A DNA stretch of 64,000 nt from Gemmatimonadota bacterium (GTDB taxonomy: Bacteria > Gemmatimonadota > Gemmatimonadetes > Longimicrobiales > Gaopeijiaceae): the NCBI GenBank assembly GCA_029262115.1, contig JAJCZZ010000034.1, positions 1-64,000 of the forward strand, given 5' to 3'. Shown here in pieces: positions 1 through 7,208 of the stretch. Under the pieces are notes generated by a model that was not told the DNA's origin, made no database searches, and saw only the letters and a program-made list of their open reading frames with translations. A program made the position numbers and the translations under genes. How positions within the stretch are numbered: position 1 is the first letter of the stretch; each line of letters opens with the position of its first letter.

Positions 1-270
1 CTGGCGCGTGATCAGACCTCCTGACGCGACCTCGAACATGGACCGAAACGGAAGCCCATTCACGCCGATGAGATCCAGGAACTCGTTACCCTCCGCGCCC
101 TCGATCATCACCGCCACGCCGTCATCGGAGGCGACCTCCCATTCGAGTCTTCCGTTCACGCCCGCATCCCATTCCAGGGCGGTCGCGGCCTGATCCTTCG
201 TCAGCGCGAATCCGGACTCGCCGAATTCAAGCCGAAAGTCTGGCGCAAGACACCCTAGTGCTTCCGGGCG
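1..270 (-). pseudogene. Truncated minus-strand reading frame, family not recognised
   Basis: On the minus strand there are about 90 stop-free codons running leftwards off the window. They begin directly after an in-frame stop at 271-273. The first half has no ATG, GTG or TTG in frame, so this is not an intact 5' end. The translation looks protein-like (acidic, two Trp, alternating hydrophobic and charged stretches such as ALEWDAGVNGRLEWEV), but I do not recognise a family. It stops being open at about the same point where the recombinase remnant on the other strand becomes open, as expected if a deletion joined two genes that each lost the 5' end. GC-rich DNA can also give chance open frames, so this is only a possible gene fragment. 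Confidence 0.3.
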
Positions 271-694
271 CTATCGGCCCTCCGCGCGGCGCTCACGGTA
301 CGGCGACGTGACGTGAATAGGACGCGCGAAACGGTCCACCTTCACGGAACAAAGCGCGCGGGGCGGGATCGGAACGTGCGGGTGGACTGGGAGTTCTGGC
401 CCCACTTCGACGAGAACTTCTTACCTGACGCCGCCATTTTCGACGGAATCACCTACGACGCTGCCCTCCATCAGCACCGAACCGCGTGCAAGGCGCTCCA
501 GATCGACAACTACACGCAGCATGATGCCCGGCACAGCTATGCGGTTCGACACATGAGAGCCGGGGACGACCCTACCGTGATCGGGACAATGCTCGGGGCA
601 CGTGAACGCTTCGATGGTGATCAACACCTATGGAAAGTACAGCCCCACCGCCGACGACCTGCGCAAGATTGGCGGGGGACGGGGAGACGAATGA
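259..694 (+). pseudogene. Tyrosine recombinase (phage/ICE-type integrase) remnant, 5'-truncated and frameshifted
   Basis: This is the catalytic half of a tyrosine site-specific recombinase. The first part of the frame, open from 259, carries the beta-hairpin with the catalytic Lys (HLHGTKRAGRDR) and the HxxR box (TQHDARHSYAVRHMRAG), ending in an 'LG' motif near 592-597. The next base makes a run of four G at 595-598 where three would preserve the frame. Reading on in the +1 frame from 599 gives HVNASMVINTYGKYSP, that is the LGH histidine and the nucleophilic Tyr, then a stop at 692-694. Loss of the N-terminal half (with the first catalytic Arg) and the frameshift make it non-functional. It reads toward the 3' end of the adjacent tRNA-Leu, the usual integrase position at a tRNA attachment site. 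Confidence 0.8.
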
Positions 695-715
695 TGCGCC
701 TTGAACCGAGATTGC

Positions 716-736
716 CTGTCACACCTTCTGTCACAC
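716..736. repeat. Two direct copies of CTGTCACAC (possible integrase arm sites)
   Basis: CTGTCACAC occurs at 716-724 and again at 728-736 (12-bp period), between the recombinase stop and the tRNA 3' end. Short direct repeats here often serve as arm-type binding sites of tyrosine recombinases. That role is inferred from position only. Confidence 0.4.
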
Positions 737-799
737 TCGCCTTGGCTGACCGTGCTCGACGGAGAAGGCCTACGCCCATGAAAGCGTTGCAGCACAACA

Positions 800-883
800 T
801 GCCGGGGGCGGGACTCGAACCCGCATGGGAGTTACTCCCGGGGGATTTTAAGTCCCCTGCGTATACCATTTCGCCACCCCGGC
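800..883 (-). tRNA. tRNA-Leu (anticodon UAA)
   Basis: The minus strand folds as a tRNA with a long variable arm. The acceptor strand GCCGGGG (from 883) pairs with CCCCGGC near 801, with discriminator A at 800. The anticodon loop CTTAAAA gives UAA, the variable arm is CGGGAGTAACTCCCG-like, and the T loop is GGTTCGAGTCC. The 3' CCA is not encoded. The 3' end faces the integrase remnant at 259-694, so the gene probably served as an attachment site. Confidence 0.95.
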
Positions 884-1038
884 GGAGCGTTCCGTGCCAC
901 GCTACCACATGTGCTGACCTCATGCTGTACTCGGGCCACCGCGTGTGTTTTCTGTGTGAGTCCAGTCCCTGAAACGGCCGATTTCGCCTCTCGCACACCG
1001 CCTATTGGATGAGCATCGGAGAGGAATCCACCCCTGGC

Positions 1039-1335
1039 TCACAGCCGATCTCGCCAATATCCTGGGCGCTGTCGGTGGTGGGGAAATGCCACGATGTAGA
1101 TGTCCTCGTCAATCTCAGGCAGGTAGACGATGTCGTAGGAGAAGGGGGCGATCCGCATCCTTCTCGTCTCCGTGCCGATTGGAGATCCGCTGTAAGGACG
1201 CTCTCGTGCCCTTTACACCGTTTCCATCGCCATGAGCGCAAACCGCTGGGCCAGGGGCTTAGTAACGTTGGCCCGGAAGTAGTCAACGATACAGTCGAAC
1301 TCCTCCCGGGCCATCGGGTGAGCAGAGGCGGCCAC
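1039..1335 (-). pseudogene. ParE/RelE-family toxin interrupted by an in-frame stop
   Basis: Starting from GTG at 1335, 6 bp after the antitoxin stop, one frame of 99 codons covers a whole ParE-like toxin. The N-terminal part contains AREEFDCIVDYFRANVTKPLA. The C-terminal part contains MRIAPFSYDIVYLPEI and ends HHRQRPGYWRDRL, the usual ParE/RelE ending. A single TAA at 1213-1215 breaks the frame after residue 40. The total length (98 residues without that stop) matches the family, so a point nonsense mutation fits better than random ORFs. The product is predicted to be a 40-residue fragment without the catalytic sheet. A sequencing error is possible. Confidence 0.7.
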
Positions 1336-1341
1336 TTCACC

Positions 1342-1560
1342 TCAACTCAAGCGATCCAGGGCATCCTTGAACATGTCCCCGCTGGAGACAGGGATGACCT
1401 CACCGCGACGGATCTCTTGAACTCGCCGGTCGATCTCCTTCGCCCACTCGGCCTCAAACTCGAGGTCGTATGACACGCTGCCCAAGAGCTTTTCCCCAAG
1501 GCGTGCACGTTCTTCGGGTGCGAGCTTCATGGCTTCGGCTTCGAGCTGTTCGATCGACAT
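1342..1560 (-). CDS. Addiction-module antitoxin (unstable antitoxin family, TIGR02574-like)
   Basis: This 72-residue acidic, helical protein starts MSIEQLEAEAMKLAPEERAR and fits the short 'putative addiction module component' family (PF09720 type), whose members precede ParE/RelE toxins. Such antitoxins bind and block the cognate toxin and often repress their own operon. The toxin frame begins 6 bp downstream but carries a nonsense codon, so the antitoxin now looks orphaned. The ATG at 1558-1560 has no strong Shine-Dalgarno sequence. I see no DNA-binding domain that can be named with certainty. Confidence 0.75.
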   Translation of the reverse strand: MSIEQLEAEAMKLAPEERARLGEKLLGSVSYDLEFEAEWAKEIDRRVQEIRRGEVIPVSSGDMFKDALDRLS

Positions 1561-1637
1561 GGCGGGGATCCAGCCTTCGAGTCATTTGACTAAGAATACC
1601 CTTGTCCCGCATCACTGGGAAACCTACTCCTTCGTGG

Positions 1638-2159
1638 CTAGCGTGGGCGCCGCGCACCCCCCACCCCACCATCCCTGAGCATCACCCCCGCCAGCACCAC
1701 ACACGCCCCAGCCGCCAGCGCGACCGCTCCGAGCCCGGTGGGCCCCGGCAGCCCGCCCACCACGGCCACCGCTCCAAACACCCCCGCGCCGACGAGACCA
1801 GACAGCGCCGCGTCCGGCAACGCCTGGGGCGCCTCTTTGCGAATCGGCGTGTCGAGCCATGCGACCGCGGCCAGCAGCTCGGCCGTGACGATCACCCCGG
1901 CCGTGAGCGGAAGCAGGAGCAGCACACCCACGGGCTCCGCCCGCATGAGGAGCGAAACGATCATCAGTTGCCCGTACAGCACTTGTGCGGCCACGGCGGC
2001 CGGGACCATCAGCGCGACTGTGACGACGAACACGTAGATCGCGGCCCCGAGCACGCCCGACGAACTGCTCGTCAGCACCGCGACCGCCCCGGCCGTCGCT
2101 ACCGCCGAGATCAGTGCGCCGACCGCCACCCCCTGACGTCCCCTCCCCCACCCGCTCAC
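1638..2159 (-). CDS. Hypothetical polytopic membrane protein, last gene of the MoxR cluster
   Basis: This 173-residue protein is mostly hydrophobic, with about five predicted transmembrane segments (for example GVLGAAIYVFVVTVALMVP and PVGVLLLLPLTAGVIVTAELL). I do not recognise a family. The start is the GTG at 2157-2159, which overlaps the stop of the upstream DUF58 gene as GTGA; the longer frame upstream of it would only duplicate DUF58 sequence. Its place at the 3' end of a MoxR-DUF58-DUF4129 operon suggests a membrane partner of that system, but no function can be read from the sequence. Arg- and Gly-rich tails flank the membrane core. Confidence 0.65.
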   Translation of the reverse strand: MSGWGRGRQGVAVGALISAVATAGAVAVLTSSSSGVLGAAIYVFVVTVALMVPAAVAAQVLYGQLMIVSLLMRAEPVGVLLLLPLTAGVIVTAELLAAVAWLDTPIRKEAPQALPDAALSGLVGAGVFGAVAVVGGLPGPTGLGAVALAAGACVVLAGVMLRDGGVGGARRPR

Positions 2160-3535
2160 CTGGCGGCTCCTACCGCGCTGCGCCGGGACCCACCCACCGT
2201 CGTACGGCGGCGCAGCGACAGGAGCGCCCCACCGACGCTTTCGCCCGAACGGACTACGGCGGTGGGCACACCGGCACGCTCCAGCAGGTGGCGTTCGGCG
2301 TCCCGCTGGCCGATCCACAGGCGCTGAGCGGCCAGGTCGACCCGGTCATCCGCGGTCGGGAGCAGATCGGAGGTGTCGATGACCAACGCCACGACCGTGT
2401 GTCCCGCCCGCCGATGATGCACGAGATCGGGCGCGAACGTCTGCGACCGCAGGTTGGTGACGCCGACGATCAAGGCATCCGAGGGCACGGCGATCCGTCC
2501 GCGCCGCCGTCGCCTCCGGCTCGGATCGGCCGCCGCCCGGCCGACCGAGAGGAGTTCGTCGAGCAGCATCCACCGGGCCCGACGTCCCCCGCGCGGTGGG
2601 AGCCAGGCGGTGGTGCGGCCCAGGGCGAGGAGACCGACCCGGTCCTGTGCCCGGAGGTGGACGGACGCGACGGCCCAGGCGGCGCGGGCGGCGCGGGCGA
2701 GCCCTTCGGTCCCCTCCCCTCCTGCCCCGAACACGGAGTCGAGCACGAGGAGTACGGTGCCGGTACGCTCCGGGTGATTCACCCGCACCCACGGCGCCCC
2801 GAGCCGGGCGGACGTGCCCCACGAGAGGTCGCGGAGCCGGTCACCGGGTCGGTACGGGCGGAGTTCGGCGAAGTCGGTGCCGTGCCCCCGAGCTCGAGCG
2901 AGGTGCGCTCCGGCCACCGCGCGCGGCTCGCCCGGCTTGAGGAGGCGCCCCAGCCGGAGCTCGGTGGGAAGCACCCGCAGAGTGGGCGCCACCGCGACCC
3001 TCTGCTCGGCCACGACGAAGCTGCCCCGGCGTCGTAGCCGGACCCATACGGATCCGAGGTCGTGCACGCCCCACGAGCCCGCTTCCAAGCGGAACGGGAG
3101 GCGGACCGGCCCCGACCCCGTCGGCAGGGACCACCCGATCACGGGCGACGGCTCCACGGGTGTGATCCCCCGGGAATCGGCGAGCGTGACATCAACCTCA
3201 GCCGCCCCCTCCCAATTGAGGGTCACGACGCCCGACACGGTATCGCCCTCGATGACGCGCTCGGTATCGAGCGAAACACCGCCCTCTACAGCCCCACCCG
3301 ACCGGGCGGTGAGTCCTCGGACCAACAGCACCAGAAACGGCGCGCCCACGGCCACGAGCTCGTAGCGACCGGTGGCGATCCCCGCGAACAGCGCGACGAA
3401 GCCGCCCACCAGATAGGCGGGCAGCCGCGGGTCGGGGCGCCGGCGCACGTGGTGGCTGGCAGGAGTCGGCGGCCGCTCGCCCACCGACATCAGCCGGTCG
3501 GCCGCACGAGCGACCCTGCGGAGCGGAGCCTCCAC
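2156..3535 (-). CDS. DUF58 domain protein of the MoxR system
   Basis: The product has about 459 residues. Two membrane segments lie at about residues 39-76 (LPAYLVGGFVALFAGIATG and ELVAVGAPFLVLLVRGL), followed by a beta-rich region. The DUF58 signature GTDFAELRPYRPGDRLRDL lies around 219-237, and a VWA-like region follows (VLLVLDSVFG, then DRVGLLALG). DUF58 proteins are regularly encoded with MoxR AAA+ ATPases and are thought to act in metal-cofactor insertion or maturation of envelope complexes; the client here is unknown. The chosen GTG at 3533-3535 overlaps the MoxR stop as TAGTG. An ATG at 3490 would also leave both membrane segments intact, and neither has a clear ribosome site. The stop overlaps the next gene. 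Confidence 0.85.
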   Translation of the reverse strand: MEAPLRRVARAADRLMSVGERPPTPASHHVRRRPDPRLPAYLVGGFVALFAGIATGRYELVAVGAPFLVLLVRGLTARSGGAVEGGVSLDTERVIEGDTVSGVVTLNWEGAAEVDVTLADSRGITPVEPSPVIGWSLPTGSGPVRLPFRLEAGSWGVHDLGSVWVRLRRRGSFVVAEQRVAVAPTLRVLPTELRLGRLLKPGEPRAVAGAHLARARGHGTDFAELRPYRPGDRLRDLSWGTSARLGAPWVRVNHPERTGTVLLVLDSVFGAGGEGTEGLARAARAAWAVASVHLRAQDRVGLLALGRTTAWLPPRGGRRARWMLLDELLSVGRAAADPSRRRRRRGRIAVPSDALIVGVTNLRSQTFAPDLVHHRRAGHTVVALVIDTSDLLPTADDRVDLAAQRLWIGQRDAERHLLERAGVPTAVVRSGESVGGALLSLRRRTTVGGSRRSAVGAAR

Positions 3536-4539
3536 TACGTCTGCGGCACCGGAACCCGGTCGACGGCCCGCCGGACGACGTCTTCGGGGTCGACGCGCCG
3601 AGCCCACGCCTCGTCGCCCAGCACGACGCGGTGGGCCAGCGCCGGCACGGCCATCCCCCGGATATCGTCCGGACCGACGTACTCCCGGCCGGCCAGAAGC
3701 GCGGCCGCGCGGCTGAGCTTCACGAGCGCCAACGTCCCGCGGGGACTCGAGCCGACGGCCAGTTGGGGTTCGGACCGGGTCGCCCGAATCAGGGCGACGC
3801 AGTACTCGAGAAGTCGGCCGTCCACATGGATGTTCTCCAGCGCCCGCTGCAGGCCCGCGAACGTGGAGGCATCGCAGACCGCGCGAACCGACACTTCGTC
3901 GGTCCCCCGCTCGACCCGCTCGGCCAGCAACTGGACCTCGTCCGCCTCGCTCGGATAGCCCATCGTCGTGCGCAGCAGGAAACGATCAAGCTGCGCCTCG
4001 GGGAGCGGGTACGTCCCCTCCGACTCGATGGGGTTCTGCGTGGCGATGACCAGGAAGGGATGGGGCAGCCGGTGCGTCGCGCCATCGGCCGTGACCTGGC
4101 GCTCTTGCATGGCTTCGAGCAGCGCGGCCTGCGTCTTCGCGGGCGCCCGGTTCACCTCGTCGGCCAGCAGCAGATTGCTGAAGACCGGCCCGGGGCGGAA
4201 TTCAGGGAGATGCGTGGACAGGTCCAGCACGAGCGCCCCTGTGATGTCCGCCGGAAGCACATCGGGCGTGAACTGCACACGGGAGAAGTCCAGGCCGGCG
4301 GCCGCGGCCAACGACCGGGCCGTCAGCGTCTTCGCGACGCCCGGTACGTCGTCCAACAGCACGTGCCCGTCCGAGATCAGCCCTGAGAGGATGAGGCGGA
4401 CGACGTCGCGTTTGCCCACGACGGCGCGGCACACCTCGTCCAGGATTCGTTCGACCACCGCGGCGGCCTCCGAAAAGGGCAAGGCGGCGACATGGGGTTC
4501 GGAGACGCGGGACGGCTCCCGCGGTGGTGACTGGTTCAT
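3535..4539 (-). CDS. MoxR-family AAA+ ATPase
   Basis: The product has 334 residues. The Walker A region is DDVPGVAKTL (about 64-72), and Walker B is LLLADEVNRA (about 123-132). Sensor-like ATQNPIESEGTYPLPEAQLDRF and the C-terminal lid region follow, which is the typical MoxR layout and length. MoxR ATPases are chaperone-like and work with VWA or DUF58 partners encoded beside them. The start ATG at 4537-4539 overlaps the upstream stop as ATGA, which rules out the longer open frame. The Walker A here reads VPGVAKT, with Ala in place of the usual Gly before Lys; this variant is common in MoxR proteins, so activity is expected. Confidence 0.92.
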   Translation of the reverse strand: MNQSPPREPSRVSEPHVAALPFSEAAAVVERILDEVCRAVVGKRDVVRLILSGLISDGHVLLDDVPGVAKTLTARSLAAAAGLDFSRVQFTPDVLPADITGALVLDLSTHLPEFRPGPVFSNLLLADEVNRAPAKTQAALLEAMQERQVTADGATHRLPHPFLVIATQNPIESEGTYPLPEAQLDRFLLRTTMGYPSEADEVQLLAERVERGTDEVSVRAVCDASTFAGLQRALENIHVDGRLLEYCVALIRATRSEPQLAVGSSPRGTLALVKLSRAAALLAGREYVGPDDIRGMAVPALAHRVVLGDEAWARRVDPEDVVRRAVDRVPVPQT

Positions 4540-5144
4540 GAAGGGTCCAGGTTGGGGGATGCACCGCCGGCCTCGTGCGGCGCCGGGGCTCCAGAGGACA
4601 CGCGCTCGAGGTCGTCGAGCACGAGGTGGACGACTTCGGCGGTCTGCGCCGGATCGGGGCGGAGCGTGTGGAACCACCACGGATGCCGGAGCGGCTCCGC
4701 GCTCACCAGCGCGAGCGTGGTCGGAGAGAGCCGGTCGCGCCAGCCCCGCCACCGGGCCCCGGACGCCTCAGCGTCCGCGTCGAGCGCGGCCACGACGCAC
4801 GGTTTCAGCAGCCGGAGCGTCTCCGGGGGCAGCGCGCGCCCGCCCGGAATGCGCTGTCGACGCCCGGACAGCGTGGAACGGATGGCGTCGATGTCGCCGC
4901 GAGGCGCTTCCGACCAGCCCGCCCAGTCCCGGGTCGCGAACGGAGACATCCACTTGAACGGCGACATCCACCCGGCCGGTGGGACGTGGACGGCCAACGC
5001 GTGCACCGCGACCGCGACCGCGATGCTCACCAACAGCACCGGGACGACCGTCCACACGTGGTGCGGCAGCGCGACGATCACCGCCCCGCCGATGAGAGCG
5101 GCGCCGGACGCAACGTGGCTGGGACGCGACGGATGGGCGCTCAT
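4536..5144 (-). CDS. Hypothetical membrane protein between DUF4129 and MoxR genes
   Basis: This 202-residue protein has two hydrophobic segments near the N-terminus (SGAALIGGAVIVALP and WTVVPVLLVSIAVAVAVHALAV). A soluble C-terminal domain with WWFHTLRPDPAQTAEVVHLVLDDLE follows. I do not recognise the family. Genes of this size with two N-terminal membrane helices are common in MoxR-DUF58-DUF4129 operons, so a structural role in that complex is plausible. The ATG at 5142-5144 lies 31 bp after the upstream stop, and its own stop overlaps the MoxR start (ATGA). A repeated MSPFKWMSPF motif sits just after the membrane segments. Confidence 0.7.
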   Translation of the reverse strand: MSAHPSRPSHVASGAALIGGAVIVALPHHVWTVVPVLLVSIAVAVAVHALAVHVPPAGWMSPFKWMSPFATRDWAGWSEAPRGDIDAIRSTLSGRRQRIPGGRALPPETLRLLKPCVVAALDADAEASGARWRGWRDRLSPTTLALVSAEPLRHPWWFHTLRPDPAQTAEVVHLVLDDLERVSSGAPAPHEAGGASPNLDPS

Positions 5145-5175
5145 CGGCGTGCCGCGACCGCGAGAGGGCGAGCGC

Positions 5176-6219
5176 TCACGCCGGCGCCTCCACCCGCACG
5201 TGACCCCGACTCCGGAGGCTCGTGAGGGCGGATTCCAGGCATCCGGCCGCGGCGGCCCGGTCCGCGTCCCGGATCGGTCGGCGGCTGAACTGTGCAATCA
5301 CGTAGAGCTCGGCCAGACTGTGCAGCGGTTCGGGGGACACACCCAGCGGGCCCAGAACACGATTCAGATGCTCGTGTGGCGCCTCGTGCGCCCGCTTCGG
5401 GCCGCCGGCCTCGGTCAGGGCGTGGAGAAGCCGGAAGTACGCCGCGGTGATCTGATCTCCCGGGCGATGCCCCAGCCGCGCCGCGAGCACCTCCCCCAGA
5501 GACGCCTCGATGCCGGCCTCGGCCGCGCCCCGGCCCACGGGTGGCACATCCAACGGCGGCGGTTCCTCCTCCTCGTCGGCGGCCCGCTCGCGCTTGGACA
5601 TCAAATACACCAACGCGACCATCGCCAGGAACATGAGGTAGGGAAGGAAGCGCGCGAGGCGCCACAGCGGCTCGCCCTCGTCTTGAGCGGGCGAGTCGGG
5701 TTCCGCATCGCCGAACGTGGTGGACGGCGCGGGCCCCGCCCGAACGCCGATTCCGCCCATCCCGCCCTGCGGGGGCGTCTCCGGGGGCGCCTCCCCCTGC
5801 CCACCGGACCGCTCCTGTTGCTGCTCGCGCGGGGGCGGCGGAGCCCGCAAGGTCTCCTCGACGGGCACCTCCAGGGCAACCGGCGGATTCAGGAGCGCCA
5901 CGAGGGTTACGACCCCCATGATCACGGCGGCCGACCGGAGCGCCGCAACCGTCGGATCCCGACCCCCGGCCGCCACGCCCGCCAGGCGTCTCCGCTCGGA
6001 GAGCAGCCCGGCGAGCCCCAAGAGCGCCAGGGCTGCCCCTCCGAGACGGACAACACGCACCCACGCGCCCGTCAACTCCGCGGGGAGACGGACGAGCCCC
6101 TCTCCCGAGACCGCGAGCACGACCAGCACGGCCGCGCCGAGGACCAGGAGAAGCGGGAGCGACGCACCGGAATGCAGGTCGCCGGCAGGGTCCTCCACGG
6201 CCGCCGGAGCGTTTGTCAT
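5176..6219 (-). CDS. DUF4129 domain membrane protein
   Basis: The product has 347 residues. Hydrophobic segments lie at about 23-43, 52-72 and 93-112. A long Pro/Gln/Glu-rich periplasmic stretch follows (about 120-180), then another membrane helix (about 188-206, YLMFLAMVALVYLMS). The C-terminal cytoplasmic domain has the DUF4129-like AAYFRLLHALTEAG and PHEHLNRV elements. DUF4129 proteins commonly accompany MoxR and DUF58 genes and some are fused to transglutaminase-like proteins, but no transglutaminase domain is visible here. The ATG at 6217-6219 is preceded by GGGAGA at a suitable distance, which fixes the start and marks this as the likely first gene of the five-gene operon. Confidence 0.8.
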   Translation of the reverse strand: MTNAPAAVEDPAGDLHSGASLPLLLVLGAAVLVVLAVSGEGLVRLPAELTGAWVRVVRLGGAALALLGLAGLLSERRRLAGVAAGGRDPTVAALRSAAVIMGVVTLVALLNPPVALEVPVEETLRAPPPPREQQQERSGGQGEAPPETPPQGGMGGIGVRAGPAPSTTFGDAEPDSPAQDEGEPLWRLARFLPYLMFLAMVALVYLMSKRERAADEEEEPPPLDVPPVGRGAAEAGIEASLGEVLAARLGHRPGDQITAAYFRLLHALTEAGGPKRAHEAPHEHLNRVLGPLGVSPEPLHSLAELYVIAQFSRRPIRDADRAAAAGCLESALTSLRSRGHVRVEAPA

Positions 6220-6409
6220 GTCGGATCTCCCGCTAGCGATATGGCAGGCACGCAATACACGCCCCGATACGGCGCGGGTCAAGCACGCTCCGACCCCTGG
6301 GGTGTGTCCACAGCACGGTTTGGGGCATTCTGTCACGATGAGTGCGGTCGTCCGCCGCCGCCACCCCACGGCCACCCACCGTCCCCACCACTCCAACAGA
6401 CGCCGGCCC

Positions 6410-7060
6410 ATGCGCCCCGAACGATTCCACCGACTCCGGTCCGTGCTCGCCCGCCGACAGCCCGACCTGACCGTCCTGATGGAGAAGGTCAACAAGACCC
6501 ATAACTTCTCGGCCATCCTGAGAAACTGCGACGCGGTCGGGGTGCTCGACGCGCATGTGGTTCCGCCGCCGCACGGCCTCGACCTGCACCACGGGACGTC
6601 GGCCGGCACCAAGAAGTGGATCCGCGTGCACACCCACGCTTCGGTCGAGGTCGGCGTGGCCCACCTGAAGTCGGACGGGTTCACGGTCCTCGCGGCCCAT
6701 CCGTCCGACGACGCGCTGGACTACCGCGAGGTGGACTTCACCCGCCCGACCGCACTCATGATGGGGGCGGAGCTGCACGGCGTTTCGGACGAGGGTTTGG
6801 CCCTGGCGGACGGGCATGTCGTCGTGCCCATGGTGGGGATGGTGCACTCCCTGAACGTGTCGGTCGCCACCGCCCTCCTGCTCTTCGAAGCGTTTCGACA
6901 GCGCGACGCGGCGGGGATGTACGACGAGAGCCGGCTCGACCCGTCGGACTTCGAGCGCACGCTTTTCGAGTGGGCGTATCCGTCCCTCGCGCGTCGCCGG
7001 CGGGAGCAGGGACGTCCGTATCTCGCCCTCGACGCGGACGGTCAGCTGCAATCCGGCTGA
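6410..7060 (+). CDS. trmH: TrmH-type tRNA (guanosine-2'-O-)-methyltransferase
   Basis: This 216-residue SPOUT methyltransferase has all three family motifs. Motif 1 is EKVNKTHNFSAILRNCDAVG (about residues 24-43), with the catalytic Arg. Motif 2 is MMGAELHGVSDE. Motif 3 is VPMVGMVHSLNVSVATALLL, which forms the AdoMet-binding knot. The N-terminal RPERFHRLRSVLARRQPDL and the extra C-terminal helices are typical of TrmH, which methylates the 2'-O of G18 in tRNA. The ATG at 6410-6412 gives the normal family length; the longer upstream frame runs antisense to the DUF4129 gene. It stands alone, divergent from the MoxR operon. Confidence 0.9.
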   Translation: MRPERFHRLRSVLARRQPDLTVLMEKVNKTHNFSAILRNCDAVGVLDAHVVPPPHGLDLHHGTSAGTKKWIRVHTHASVEVGVAHLKSDGFTVLAAHPSDDALDYREVDFTRPTALMMGAELHGVSDEGLALADGHVVVPMVGMVHSLNVSVATALLLFEAFRQRDAAGMYDESRLDPSDFERTLFEWAYPSLARRRREQGRPYLALDADGQLQSG

Positions 7061-7171
7061 GGCGTCCCGGGAGGCCTGCCGGCACCGCTACACAAGTCAG
7101 ATGCGGAGCCCGTCCTCTCGCCGCCGAAACGTTCGTTTGAGCGACATGATCGCTTTACCCCGCCCTATCAG

Positions 7172-7182
7172 CTTGACTCAAG
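7172..7182. promoter_or_regulatory. Possible operator/promoter element upstream of the CarH gene
   Basis: CTTGACTCAAG (five-base inverted arms around one base) contains the -35-like TTGACT at 7173-7178 and lies 27 bp before the GTG start of the regulator gene. A convincing -10 at 17 bp is missing, as in activator-dependent or poorly matched promoters. Autoregulation by the CarH protein is possible but not shown by the sequence. Confidence 0.3.
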
Positions 7183-7208
7183 CCACTAAATAGGTTCATT
7201 TACTCCAT

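Noticed and set aside
1002-1340. A 112-codon minus-strand frame next to the antitoxin
   Set aside because: It is out of frame with the ParE-like sequence; the translation (Ser/Trp/Arg-rich) has no toxin motifs, while the neighbouring frame does.
4552-6504. A 650-codon plus-strand frame through the DUF4129 operon
   Set aside because: It is opposite the MoxR-cluster genes, which have start overlaps and membrane segments; the frame is Arg/Pro-rich and without motifs.
7173-7201. Complete sigma-70 promoter for the CarH gene
   Set aside because: The -35 TTGACT is good, but at 16-18 bp the -10 candidates (TCATTT and neighbours) match poorly, so only an element is reported.
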